Made by a program: the position numbers and the translations under genes. Shown in pieces: positions 1 to 8,800 of a stretch of 64,000 bases of DNA (position 1 is the stretch's first letter; the number at the start of each line of letters is the position of its first letter). This DNA is from Bergeyella cardium. Lineage in GTDB: Bacteria > Bacteroidota > Bacteroidia > Flavobacteriales > Weeksellaceae. Under the pieces are notes generated by a model. It had not been told where the DNA came from and did no database searches. It worked only from the letters and a program-made list of their open reading frames with translations. The stretch covers positions 266,001-330,000 of the forward strand of contig NZ_QYCZ01000001.1 in assembly GCF_003614945.1 (NCBI RefSeq), written 5' to 3'.

Positions 1-29
1 GGGCTAATGAGTATTTTATAGAAATTATT

Positions 30-1472
30 CTACTTTCTTTTTTGGATGATTTGTAGGAAATTCCTTATCGACCAGATGCTGCAGGCTATAAAAATACAAG
101 AGATACTGCTGATGCTCATTAAAGAATTAAAACTAAAATATAATGCTACACAACCCATAAGCATTAGTGAAGATAATACAAATACTCGGATGTTTTGCCT
201 ACTTATTTTTAGTCCGAAAGCCCTGTATGTAACCCAATAATTACCTATAAGATGACATAAATAATACAAACAGGAAGCTATAGCAACTCCCTTTATACCA
301 TAGAAATAAAACCCTAAAATATGAGAGACTACGAATAGAGAATTAAAAAATAAGGCATTATTTAAGATGAGATTTCGGCTACCTTTACCTATAATTACAA
401 AGCCTGTAACCCAGGAAAATAGCTTAAAGAATACGCCCAGTAAAGCCAGCTGTACATATAATATCGTATCTGTAAAAGATTTTTCATAAAGTACAGCCAC
501 AATGGCAGGAGCCATCAGCAGGAGTAATATTAATACAGGGGAGAGTATAAGCGTACCGATATAGAGTTGGTTATTCACTTCGGAATTGAGTTCACAGGTA
601 TTTTCATTTGCTCTGGAAACCCGAGGAAAATAATCCAGACTCATTACCGTAAAAAAAATTGCTACATAAACATTTAGTATCGTAAAGCCAGAGATATAAT
701 AGCCCGTCTGCTCCAGCCCTCCAAACTTACGGATGAATATCTGAACAATATAAGCAGACAGGAGATTCAGTACATTACTGAGATTAAAATATAAGCCATT
801 TCCTAAAATCTTTTTGGCATCTTTGGCTTTGTTAAAAGGGAGAGCTGTTTTATCATCTTTCAATTTTAACCTTCGGAAGGCGATTCTAAATACTATAAAT
901 TCTACGATGCCTACTGCGATGAGGTTATAAACCACACCCCTCAGATGAAAATAATAATAGAGAGGCAGGGTAATCAAAATACCGATGATATTGGCAGTGA
1001 GGTTGGCATTAGCGAGCTTCTTCACTTCCATTCTACTTTGGAAGATGGAGGTATAAATCTCGGTGATCTGCTTCATTACAACCGAGAAGGAAATCAGCTG
1101 AAAAGCCCAGCGGTAATCAGCGGTATCAAAGGTAATCATCGAGAGCTGATGAGAAAATAAAAAGCAGAGAACCGCCCCTATTATCCCAATGATGATGGAT
1201 AATTTTTGAATAAGTGAGATTCGCTCTATAGATTGGAGGTTTTCATTCTCGGATAGATATCTTACGGTGCTGGCTGGCAGTCCGCAATTCGTTAAGCTGA
1301 TGATAAGATTAAATGTAGAGGTGAGTAATCCTAAAAAGCCCACCCCCTGAGCCCCCAGCCATAGCGTTGCGAGCTTTGAGCGGATGATGCTGATGAGCAA
1401 AGAGAAAATATGAACACTGCCGAAAGTCGTAATGTTCGTAATGATTTTTTTTAAGTTCTGTTGATTGCTCAT
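30..1472 (-). CDS. Wzx-type polysaccharide flippase
   Basis: The 480-residue product is almost entirely hydrophobic, with about 12-14 predicted membrane segments, the size and layout of the MOP-superfamily polysaccharide flippases (Wzx). These move undecaprenyl-linked O-antigen or capsule repeat units across the inner membrane. The N-terminal stretch with [20 protein letters not shown] resembles flippases of Bacteroidota polysaccharide loci. Its start overlaps the stop of the upstream aminotransferase gene by 4 bp, so the two are probably co-translated. The locus presumably continues to the left of the window. The assignment rests on topology, this N-terminal motif and context; substrate is unknown. 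Confidence 0.85.
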   Translation of the reverse strand: MSNQQNLKKIITNITTFGSVHIFSLLISIIRSKLATLWLGAQGVGFLGLLTSTFNLIISLTNCGLPASTVRYLSENENLQSIERISLIQKLSIIIGIIGAVLCFLFSHQLSMITFDTADYRWAFQLISFSVVMKQITEIYTSIFQSRMEVKKLANANLTANIIGILITLPLYYYFHLRGVVYNLIAVGIVEFIVFRIAFRRLKLKDDKTALPFNKAKDAKKILGNGLYFNLSNVLNLLSAYIVQIFIRKFGGLEQTGYYISGFTILNVYVAIFFTVMSLDYFPRVSRANENTCELNSEVNNQLYIGTLILSPVLILLLLMAPAIVAVLYEKSFTDTILYVQLALLGVFFKLFSWVTGFVIIGKGSRNLILNNALFFNSLFVVSHILGFYFYGIKGVAIASCLYYLCHLIGNYWVTYRAFGLKISRQNIRVFVLSSLMLMGCVALYFSFNSLMSISSISCIFIACSIWSIRNFLQIIQKRK

Positions 1473-2569
1473 TCGTAGTCGTTGATGGCTTTAATGATGT
1501 AATCTACCTCTTCTTCTTTCAACATTTGATGGCAGGGAATGCTGATGATTTCTCTGTGGATTTGCTCGGATATGGGTAAGCTGAGGTGGGAAAATTCTTT
1601 CATCGCTTCCTGCTTGTGGGGTGGGGTAGGATAGTGGATGAGCGTTTGTATGCCTTGCCTCAGCAGATAATCTTGGAAGCTCGCTCTGTCTGCCACTCGT
1701 ACCCCGAAGATGTGGAAGATGTGATTTTTACTTCCGTTCCATTTCGGTAAAGAGATTTGGGGATTTTTTATTTCGGATAAGTACCGTTTTGCGATGCTTC
1801 TTCGCTTTTCATTATCGTTATCTAAATCTTTGAGCTTTAAGCTGAGAATACCTGCCTGCCATTCATCCAATCGGGAATTGAAACCTTTGTATTTATGCTG
1901 ATATTTCTTCTCAGAACCATAATTCCTGAGGGCTTTTATGCAGGTGGCAAGTGCTTCATCAGAAGTGGTAACCGCTCCACCATCTCCGAGTGCTCCGAGG
2001 TTCTTACCTGGGTAGAAGCTAAAGCCCGCAGCATCTCCTATATTCCCTGCTTTTAGCTGATTTTCTTCGGCACCGTGTGCCTGTGCGGCATCTTCTATCA
2101 GAAGCAGGTTTTGCTCTTTTGCCCATCGCCTGATGTTCTCTGCATCTGTAATCTGCCCATAGAGATGAACCATTAGTATCCCTTTGGTAGCGGGAGTTAT
2201 ATTCTTTTGAAGAGTGGTGAGCTCAAAGTTGTAATTATCCAGATTGGTGTCTATGAGTTTTGGAGTAAGACCAGCATTCATAATACTTAAAATACTCGCG
2301 ATATAGGTATTGGCAGGTACGAGGATTTCATCTTCTTTATTGAGCCTGCCCAGCTGTATATAAGCCTTAAAGATGAGTTCCAAAGCCTCTAATCCATTGC
2401 CTGTGCCTATGGCGAATAGGCTACCGCAGTATTGGGCAAACTGAGCCTCAAAGGCAGAGACTTCCTCACCCAGTATATACCAGCCAGACTGGAGCAAATC
2501 TTTGGTCTTTTGAAGGATGGCTTCTTCGTATGGGTGGTTGATTTTCTTTAAGTCAAGGTAAGGAATCAT
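1469..2569 (-). CDS. PLP-dependent sugar aminotransferase (DegT/DnrJ/EryC1/StrS family)
   Basis: The 366-residue protein has the marks of the sugar aminotransferases that make 3- or 4-amino-deoxyhexoses from nucleotide-activated keto-sugars. The predicted Schiff-base lysine is K189 in [14 protein letters not shown], and IEDAAQAHG near residue 159 is the cofactor-binding segment. The pattern is closest to the FdtB/QdtB type, which makes dTDP-3-amino-3,6-dideoxyhexose, but the exact sugar is inference. It overlaps the flippase gene by 4 bp downstream and the acyltransferase gene by 4 bp upstream, giving a tight three-gene unit for a modified surface sugar. Confidence 0.88.
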   Translation of the reverse strand: MIPYLDLKKINHPYEEAILQKTKDLLQSGWYILGEEVSAFEAQFAQYCGSLFAIGTGNGLEALELIFKAYIQLGRLNKEDEILVPANTYIASILSIMNAGLTPKLIDTNLDNYNFELTTLQKNITPATKGILMVHLYGQITDAENIRRWAKEQNLLLIEDAAQAHGAEENQLKAGNIGDAAGFSFYPGKNLGALGDGGAVTTSDEALATCIKALRNYGSEKKYQHKYKGFNSRLDEWQAGILSLKLKDLDNDNEKRRSIAKRYLSEIKNPQISLPKWNGSKNHIFHIFGVRVADRASFQDYLLRQGIQTLIHYPTPPHKQEAMKEFSHLSLPISEQIHREIISIPCHQMLKEEEVDYIIKAINDYE

Positions 2570-3552
2570 AGATAAATATTTTCTGTTGGGTGCGTATTTC
2601 TAAGGTCTAATTCATAGAAATCCTGTGTGTAGCTCCTTGCTCCAAAGCCTTCTTTCCAGAACAGGAGTCCGTCATTTATTTTGAGTTTCCCTTCGTACAG
2701 TTCATTAGAAATACCGAAATCAAAATAGTCGTAATCCTTATATATATCGGTGATGAGCTCGGAGAAGAGCAAGTCCAACGCTCCTGTTTTTCTGTATTCT
2801 CTAAGCCCGCAGATGTATTGTGAATGCACTGTTCTTTTATTGATGAAGAGCACCGTTCCTGCAATTAGTTTTCCGTTGAGGAAGGCTCCATACATCTCAA
2901 TATTCTTGGGAAACAGATTCGCCAGCTTGCTGATTTCTTCAGTGGAATGCACAGGCTGGGTATGATGATTTTGCATAAGCTCGGGGGAGAGGATTTCATT
3001 CCAAAAGGCGGTGTAGTTATTCATCTTTTGTATAGAGATGCCCTGTTTTTTTGCATCATTAATATGCCTTTTGATGATTTTAGAGGGTATAAAACCTTTC
3101 CTTAAATCTATTGTGGAGGTTAGGAATCTCCTTATCAGTTGAGCATTGAGGCGATACATCATAAATTTCCATTCATCATTCCCACAATCGCTGTAAAAAT
3201 GGGGGATTTCTTTCCAGAAAAGCCTGTTAAAACCTTGAGCTTTTAAATATTGTAGCAAATGTGTGAATATATTGGTAAAAAGTTGCGTTCGGATATCTCG
3301 TTTTGTGAGTATTCCGCCGTAGGTAAGCCCCCAGTGGGTATAAAAACCCTCTTGCTCTCTGTGTGCGGGGATTAGGGCTATTGGTTTTTTATCCTCAAAG
3401 ACCATTAGCGAGCAGTCTTGGAATCTGTCTTTGTGATATTCCATAAAATCACGATGAAAGAGGAAGGTAGCATTCTTTGCCTCTGCTACGAAAGTATTCC
3501 AACAAAGGTAATCTTCTTCCTGATATTGCCTTATGCTAATAGATTTCATCAT
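2566..3552 (-). CDS. FemAB/GNAT-fold acyltransferase of a polysaccharide locus
   Basis: The 328-residue soluble protein has the general look of FemAB-like or GNAT proteins: an N-terminal segment with [17 protein letters not shown] and a C-terminal acceptor segment around [20 protein letters not shown] and [17 protein letters not shown]. Such proteins transfer acyl or aminoacyl groups to amino sugars or peptidoglycan. Next to an aminotransferase that makes an amino sugar, N-acylation of that sugar is a reasonable guess, but this is inference from context. It is the first gene of the three-gene minus-strand unit; no promoter box was found in the 33 bp up to yihA. Confidence 0.6.
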   Translation of the reverse strand: MMKSISIRQYQEEDYLCWNTFVAEAKNATFLFHRDFMEYHKDRFQDCSLMVFEDKKPIALIPAHREQEGFYTHWGLTYGGILTKRDIRTQLFTNIFTHLLQYLKAQGFNRLFWKEIPHFYSDCGNDEWKFMMYRLNAQLIRRFLTSTIDLRKGFIPSKIIKRHINDAKKQGISIQKMNNYTAFWNEILSPELMQNHHTQPVHSTEEISKLANLFPKNIEMYGAFLNGKLIAGTVLFINKRTVHSQYICGLREYRKTGALDLLFSELITDIYKDYDYFDFGISNELYEGKLKINDGLLFWKEGFGARSYTQDFYELDLRNTHPTENIYL

Positions 3553-3584
3553 TATTATTTTATGGTGAAGCCTTTTTCAGGATT

Positions 3585-4211
3585 TTAATTCTTAGAGAAA
3601 TCTACTTTATTCTCTCTTAGGTAGAGGTTGGTCTGTGTTATGGTGCTGAGAACTTCGTCGCAACCTTCTTTCTTTTCTGCTGAGGTGGCGAAGATTTCGG
3701 GGAGCTCTTCCCAGCTTTCCAATAGTTTTTGCTTATAGATTTCTACATTTTTCAGGATTGCATTGGGCTTGAGCTTATCGGTCTTTGTAAAGATAATGGA
3801 GAATGGCACTCCGCTCTCTCCACACCATTCCATAAATTCAAGGTCTATCTTCTGAGGCGTATGACGAGAGTCTACTAATATGAATAAATTGACGAGGTTT
3901 TTTCGGTTAAGGATATAGTTGGAGATGAGTTTTTCAAAATCTTTTCTCTGGGTTTTGGAGACTTTGGCGTATCCATAGCCAGGCAGGTCGGTCAGGTACC
4001 AGTCCTCATTGATAAGGAAGTGATTAATCAGCTGCGTTTTCCCAGGTGTCTGAGAGGTTTTTGCCAGGTCTTTCTTGTTCATCATTGCATTGATGAGGGA
4101 GGATTTCCCCACATTAGACCGCCCGATAAAGGCATATTCAGGGAGGGTAGGCTCTGGGCATTCCTGCCATTTGCTACTACTTTTTACAAACTCAGCAGAC
4201 TTAATCATCAT
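3585..4211 (-). CDS. yihA: Ribosome-biogenesis GTPase YihA/EngB
   Basis: The 208-residue protein is a P-loop GTPase of the TrmE-Era-EngA-EngB type, needed for assembly of the large ribosomal subunit. Visible motifs are the G1 loop [14 protein letters not shown] near residue 29, the switch region [10 protein letters not shown] near residue 75, and G4 TKTDKL near residue 142. Length matches the family (about 200 residues). It follows the alpha/beta hydrolase gene on the same strand after a 38-bp gap without a clear promoter, so the two are probably co-transcribed. Confidence 0.95.
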   Translation of the reverse strand: MMIKSAEFVKSSSKWQECPEPTLPEYAFIGRSNVGKSSLINAMMNKKDLAKTSQTPGKTQLINHFLINEDWYLTDLPGYGYAKVSKTQRKDFEKLISNYILNRKNLVNLFILVDSRHTPQKIDLEFMEWCGESGVPFSIIFTKTDKLKPNAILKNVEIYKQKLLESWEELPEIFATSAEKKEGCDEVLSTITQTNLYLRENKVDFSKN

Positions 4212-4249
4212 TTGGGTAAAATTAATGGTTATACCTTTATTTAAAGCTA

Positions 4250-5014
4250 CTAAGCAGATATTTTACTCAGCCAGCGGTAGAGTATTTCATTAAACTCATC
4301 GGGTTTTTCCATCATAGCGGCGTGCCCGCACTGGTCTATCCAGTATAGCTCAGAGTTGGGGATGTACTTGTGCATATCTTCTGCCACATCGGGAGGGGTT
4401 ACATTATCCTGCTTGCCCCAGATGATGCAGGTAGGGCATTTTATATTAGGTAAGTCTTTCAGCATATTGTGTTTTATGGCGCTTCTTGCGAGCATTACGG
4501 TCTTTATGCCTTTCATTCTGTCATTTACTACGGCAAAAACTTCATCTACCAGCTCATCGGTAGCTACGGATGGATCATAAAAAACATCCTGAGTTTTTCG
4601 TTTGATGTATTCCTTATCTCCTTTTCTTGGGAAGCTGTCGCCAAAAGTCCTTTCGTAAAGCCCAGAGCTTCCTGTTAGTACAAGATTTTTTACTAATTCG
4701 GGTCTGTTTATGGTCAGTATAAGCCCGATATGCCCACCCATAGAGTTTCCTACAATGGTTACAGGTGTGCCGATATGCTCATCGATAAATTTCGCCACAT
4801 ACTTTGCTATGGCGCTAAGGTTGGTATTGAGAACGGGTAAGTCGTAAATCGGTAATTGAGGTACGAGGACTTTGTAGCCTCTTGCAGAAAAGAAATCCAC
4901 CATTTTATCAAAATTGCTAAGCCCGCCCATCAGTCCGTGTAGCAATACTAAAGGATGTCCCTCGCCTTCCTCTATATAGTTGAATTTTTTTTCCTTTTTA
5001 GTTTTAAAAATCAT
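4250..5014 (-). CDS. Alpha/beta hydrolase
   Basis: The 254-residue protein has the alpha/beta-hydrolase layout: oxyanion strand [10 protein letters not shown], nucleophile elbow GNSMGG with S91, and a catalytic histidine in [11 protein letters not shown] near the end. The substrate cannot be read from sequence. An ATG 34 codons upstream (5116) is open in frame, but I chose 5014: a TAnnTTTG-type promoter box (5035-5042 on the minus strand) falls inside the longer version, and the family's first strand starts just after the chosen methionine. Confidence 0.85.
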   Translation of the reverse strand: MIFKTKKEKKFNYIEEGEGHPLVLLHGLMGGLSNFDKMVDFFSARGYKVLVPQLPIYDLPVLNTNLSAIAKYVAKFIDEHIGTPVTIVGNSMGGHIGLILTINRPELVKNLVLTGSSGLYERTFGDSFPRKGDKEYIKRKTQDVFYDPSVATDELVDEVFAVVNDRMKGIKTVMLARSAIKHNMLKDLPNIKCPTCIIWGKQDNVTPPDVAEDMHKYIPNSELYWIDQCGHAAMMEKPDEFNEILYRWLSKISA

Positions 5015-5034
5015 AGACCTGTCTAACTGAGACG

Positions 5035-5042
5035 CAAAAGTA
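5035..5042 (-). promoter_or_regulatory. -7 promoter box for the alpha/beta hydrolase gene
   Basis: On the minus strand the bases read TACTTTTG, a match to the Bacteroidota -7 consensus TAnnTTTG, 20 bp before the ATG at 5014. No TTG was seen at the usual -33 spacing. Confidence 0.55.
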
Positions 5043-5125
5043 CGAAATAAGATAGAAATATACCGTAGCCTGCATCTGCTTTTCTGTACGGATGGAGGAG
5101 AAACAAACCTACTCAATTTTTTTTT

Positions 5126-5336
5126 GGATTGAAGTCAATTTTTGGAGAGATGAAAGTCGCATTTTTTAAAAAGGCAGTCAGCCTCTAAAAAAACACAGTC
5201 AGTTTTTGAAAAAACGCAGTCAGTTTTTTGAAAAAGGCAGTCAGTTTTTGAAAAAGGTAGTCAGTTTTTTTACCTTCTCTGTGGGTTTTGGAAATCAATA
5301 ACTTATAGAGGTGAATTTTCATCCTTTTGGAAGCTG
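5126..5336. repeat. Dispersed intergenic element, long copy, with five 21-bp core units
   Basis: This stretch fills most of the gap between the divergent hydrolase and rsmH promoters. Its left flank (from GGATTGAAGTCAATTTTTGG) and right flank (CCTTCTCTGTGGG to CTTTTGGAAGCTG) match the element at 39058-39186 almost base for base. The core has five CAGTCAG-type boxes (the last is TAGTCAG), starting at 5175, 5196, 5217, 5238 and 5258, spaced 21, 21, 21 and 20 bp and flanked by A and T runs. The other copy has a single unit, which accounts for the 82-bp length difference. No ORF of note lies within it. Confidence 0.9.
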
Positions 5337-5379
5337 TTCAAAATTCCGTATTGCTTAAGGCTTAGTACGCGAAAAATGC

Positions 5380-5387
5380 TACATTTG
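5380..5387 (+). promoter_or_regulatory. -7 promoter box for the dcw cluster (rsmH)
   Basis: TACATTTG matches TAnnTTTG and ends 21 bp before the ATG at 5409. It lies inside the longer in-frame version of rsmH, which supports the shorter start. The nearest TTG (5351-5353) is 26 bp upstream, longer than the usual spacing. Confidence 0.6.
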
Positions 5388-5408
5388 TACCCGAAAAAAA
5401 AGATAGAG

Positions 5409-6311
5409 ATGTATCATAATCCTGTGCTACTCAAAAGGAGTGTAGATGAGCTGGTAACCGACCCAGATGGCGTGTATGTAGATTGTACTTTTGGGGGCGG
5501 AGGGCATTCTCGGGAGATTCTTGGGAGGCTCTCGACTAAGGGCAGGCTGTTTTCCTTTGACCAAGATTTGGATGCGCTCAATAATGCCATAGATGATGAG
5601 CGATTTATCTTGATTAATCAAAATTTCAGGTTTTTAGAAAACTCTCTTCTGATGTATGGCATAAGGGAGGTCAGTGGTGTGCTGGCAGATTTAGGGGTGT
5701 CTTCTCATCAGTTTGATGAAGCAGAAAGAGGCTTCTCTACCCGTTCAGATGCACCTTTGGATATGCGTATGAATGTGCTTCAGGGATTGGATGCACGAGT
5801 GGTTATCAACGAATATGAAGAGGAAAAGCTAGCCGATATTTTCTACTATTATGGAGAGCTTAGGGAGGCGAGAAAGCTCGCGAGAGAGGTGGTTCATCAG
5901 CGGAAAACCAAGCCGATACATAGCACGAAAGACTTAAAAGAACTCTTCAGTTTCATACCTCCGCATAAGCAGAATAAGTTCTTTGCACAGGTCTTCCAGG
6001 CGATACGGATAGAGGTGAATGAGGAACTGGAAGCACTAAAAGAAATGCTGGTACAGGCGCACAGAGTATTAAAACCTGAGGGGAGATTGGTCGTAATCTC
6101 TTATCATTCATTAGAAGATAGGCTGGTCAAGAGATTCCTGAAAAATGGTAAGTTTGAAGGCGAACCCGAAAGAGATATTTATGGAAATTATCAGAAGGCT
6201 TTTGAGCTTCTACAATCCAAAGCAATTGTCCCTACTGATGAGGAGATAGAACAAAACTCAAGAGCGAGAAGCGCAAAAATGCGGATAGGAATAAAGGTAG
6301 GAGCAGTTTAA
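5409..6311 (+). CDS. rsmH: 16S rRNA (cytosine(1402)-N4)-methyltransferase RsmH
   Basis: The 300-residue protein methylates N4 of C1402 in the 16S rRNA P site using S-adenosylmethionine. It shows the family start MYHNPVLLKRSVDELV, the SAM-binding loop DCTFGGGGHS, LADLGVSSHQ, and the C-terminal ISYHSLEDRLVK. The start at 5409 is preferred over 5376 because the family normally begins at this MYHNPVLL and a promoter box lies at 5380-5387. It is the first gene of the division cluster here; mraZ, which usually precedes it, is missing. Confidence 0.95.
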   Translation: MYHNPVLLKRSVDELVTDPDGVYVDCTFGGGGHSREILGRLSTKGRLFSFDQDLDALNNAIDDERFILINQNFRFLENSLLMYGIREVSGVLADLGVSSHQFDEAERGFSTRSDAPLDMRMNVLQGLDARVVINEYEEEKLADIFYYYGELREARKLAREVVHQRKTKPIHSTKDLKELFSFIPPHKQNKFFAQVFQAIRIEVNEELEALKEMLVQAHRVLKPEGRLVVISYHSLEDRLVKRFLKNGKFEGEPERDIYGNYQKAFELLQSKAIVPTDEEIEQNSRARSAKMRIGIKVGAV

Positions 6312-6333
6312 TCAACAATTAAAGTTTGAAATT

Positions 6334-6696
6334 TTGGCAAAGAGAAAAAAACATAGAGAGCGAAAGAAACTTACCTTTAAGGATATTATAAAGGGGAACT
6401 TCCTCCACCTTGAGGAGATTCGGGCAAACTATAAATACTTCTTGTTTCTATCTGTATTGGTCTTTATTACCATCTATCTCAGCCATATGGCGAGCAATAA
6501 AATAAAGCAGGTGAACCAGCTCAAAGAGCAGGTAGAAGAATATAAATCTCGCAACGCATATGCCCAAAGCCGTTTGATAAAAGTGAAAATGGAATCCGAA
6601 CTCGGAAAAGAAATGGAGAAAGATTCGCTCTTCCCTCTGGAAAAACATCCCCATAAATTATTGATAAAAATAGACAGCACCAATGGCAAAAAGTAG
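6334..6696 (+). CDS. ftsL: FtsL-like division protein, TTG start
   Basis: The 120-residue protein has a basic cytoplasmic start (MAKRKKHRERKK), one membrane segment (about residues 35-51) and a periplasmic coiled coil, the layout of the Bacteroidota FtsL-like proteins. FtsL links FtsQ to FtsW and the division penicillin-binding protein. The start codon is TTG at 6334: the next in-frame ATG lies at the end of the membrane segment, and the conserved basic N-terminus begins exactly at the TTG. It overlaps the next gene by 14 bp, so translation is probably coupled. Confidence 0.82.
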   Translation: MAKRKKHRERKKLTFKDIIKGNFLHLEEIRANYKYFLFLSVLVFITIYLSHMASNKIKQVNQLKEQVEEYKSRNAYAQSRLIKVKMESELGKEMEKDSLFPLEKHPHKLLIKIDSTNGKK

Positions 6697-8677
6697 TACG
6701 GAATTTGAACTCAAACGAAAGAGAACCCTATACTGGGCTTATGCTTTTGTAGCGGTGGTTGCTCTATTGTTTATCTTTTTTGTTGTGCGTATTTTATTTA
6801 TTCAAACCACTAATGTAGAGGAGATACAGCAGGAAATTGTCCGAAAAAACTACCGCGAAGCTACCCTGAAAGCTGCACGAGGGAATCTTTATGCTTCCGA
6901 TGGTTCTATCTTGGCAACTACCGTAATGCGCTATGATATTTATATAGATTTTAAGACGATAAGAGATACGCTGTATCAGAACAATATATCCAGCCTTACC
7001 GATTCTCTCTCGGTGATGTTTAATAAACCGAAGAGCTACTTCCGTACTAAGCTCGATACACAGAAGAAGAAGGGAAATCAATACTACTCCCTCGTGCGGG
7101 GGTTGGATTATGACCAATATGATAGAATCCGAAAGTTCCCAATTTTTAAGAAAGGCAAAAACAGAGGAGGCTTTATTGTAGACAGACGATATACAAGGGA
7201 GCTCTCAACGGTGGAAATCGGTAGAGGAACCATCGGTATGGATGATGAGCGAGGGAAGTCTGGCTTGGAAGCAGCCTTTTCTAAACATCTTTCGGGTACG
7301 GATGGCAAACGCCTCGAGCAGAGAGTAAATTCAAATCAATGGAAACCGATTGATTATTGGAAAATCAAAGAGCCTATAGATGGTAACGATGTTTATATTA
7401 CCATAGACCTTAGGATACAGGATATCGTTAGCTCGGCACTTCAAAAGCAGTTGGTGAAATACAATGCCGACCATGGTACTGTGATTCTTATGGAAGTAGA
7501 GACAGGGAAAGTCCGCGCAATGGTCAATCTCAAAAAGAACGAAAGAGGAGAGTATGTAGATTCTTATAACTACGCTCTGAAAGATGGTATAGAGCCTGGC
7601 TCTACCTTTAAGACCATTTCCCTTTTGGCGGCTATGGATGATGGGTTTATTGATGAAAACACTACCGTAGATGTAGGAAATGGCGTTTGGGAATATGCCA
7701 AACAGAGAATCACCGATGGGCACGGTGGGGGTGTTTATGAAATCAGCGATGTACTCGCAAAATCGAGCAATGTAGGTACGGCAAAGCTCATTACAAAATT
7801 CTATGCAGATGAGCCGCAGGTATTCTTTAATCATCTTAAAAGATGGAAGATGTTTGATAAAATGGAACTGGAACTCCCAGGTGTAACCAAGCCTAAGATT
7901 ATTACTCCAGACCATAAGCGCTGGAATAAAGCCACTCTGGCATCTATCTCTTATGGTTATTCAACGAACTTTAATATCCTCCAGCTGGCTACTTTTTATA
8001 ACGGTATTGCCAATGGTGGGAAGATGCTAAAACCCCTCTTCATAGATAAAATAATGAAAGACGGTAAGGTAATCTATACCGCTGAGCCAGAAGTCTTGGT
8101 TAAAAGTATGGCTTCCGAAAAAGCGATTAAGATGATGACCGATGCCCTTACCAAAGCTGTGGAAAAAGGTACTGCAAAAAGTATCTTTACTCCCAACCTC
8201 AAAATGGCAGGTAAGACAGGAACAGCCCGATTTGAATACTGGATTGCAGGTTCTATGAAATACCGAGCTTCTTTTGCAGGCTTTTATCCTTCCGATAAGC
8301 CGAAATATACCTGCTATGTGATGATTGACCAGCCAGACACCTCTATCGGGTATTATGGAGGGACGGTAGCAGCTCCTGTATTTAAGGAAATAGCAGGGAA
8401 AACCTTCCTGAAAACCCCTCAAAACATAGAGAAAGAACTGTTAAAGGAGAAGAAAGCAGATCTCAATAAGTTGCTCTCAAAACCAGCAAAAGTTTCTGTG
8501 AAAAACGATGTAATGCCTAATGTGCAAGGGCTCTCAGGGGTGGAGGTGATTCCCCAGCTTGAAAACCAAGGCTACAGAGTGCAGTATAAAGGTGTAGGGC
8601 GGATTAAGGAGCAATTCCCAAAAGCAGGTACAGTCATTAAAAAAGACCAGAGGATTTATTTAACCCTTGCTCAATAA
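6683..8677 (+). CDS. ftsI: Division-specific penicillin-binding protein (transpeptidase) with PASTA domain
   Basis: The 664-residue protein is a class B penicillin-binding protein that cross-links septal peptidoglycan. It has an N-terminal membrane anchor (about residues 15-38), a dimerisation domain, and a transpeptidase domain with nucleophile S307 in STFK, SSN at about 361-363 and KTGTA at 511-515. The last 60 residues form a PASTA domain, from about MPNVQGLSGVEVIPQLENQG. A C-terminal PASTA is common in Bacteroidota FtsI and in Gram-positive PBP2x but absent from E. coli FtsI. It sits between ftsL and murE as expected. Confidence 0.95.
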   Translation: MAKSSTEFELKRKRTLYWAYAFVAVVALLFIFFVVRILFIQTTNVEEIQQEIVRKNYREATLKAARGNLYASDGSILATTVMRYDIYIDFKTIRDTLYQNNISSLTDSLSVMFNKPKSYFRTKLDTQKKKGNQYYSLVRGLDYDQYDRIRKFPIFKKGKNRGGFIVDRRYTRELSTVEIGRGTIGMDDERGKSGLEAAFSKHLSGTDGKRLEQRVNSNQWKPIDYWKIKEPIDGNDVYITIDLRIQDIVSSALQKQLVKYNADHGTVILMEVETGKVRAMVNLKKNERGEYVDSYNYALKDGIEPGSTFKTISLLAAMDDGFIDENTTVDVGNGVWEYAKQRITDGHGGGVYEISDVLAKSSNVGTAKLITKFYADEPQVFFNHLKRWKMFDKMELELPGVTKPKIITPDHKRWNKATLASISYGYSTNFNILQLATFYNGIANGGKMLKPLFIDKIMKDGKVIYTAEPEVLVKSMASEKAIKMMTDALTKAVEKGTAKSIFTPNLKMAGKTGTARFEYWIAGSMKYRASFAGFYPSDKPKYTCYVMIDQPDTSIGYYGGTVAAPVFKEIAGKTFLKTPQNIEKELLKEKKADLNKLLSKPAKVSVKNDVMPNVQGLSGVEVIPQLENQGYRVQYKGVGRIKEQFPKAGTVIKKDQRIYLTLAQ

Positions 8678-8800
8678 GATAAAGGCTTTATACTATCAGA
8701 CTTTAAAGGAAATCAATATTAATGAAAATAAAATCAAAATGGTCTGAGAATTAAGCCAGAAAGAATACTATATAACTTACCTAACTTAAAAGATAAACCG

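Noticed and set aside
5126-5336. CRISPR array
   Set aside because: The units are direct 21-bp tandem copies without spacers, and no cas gene is present.
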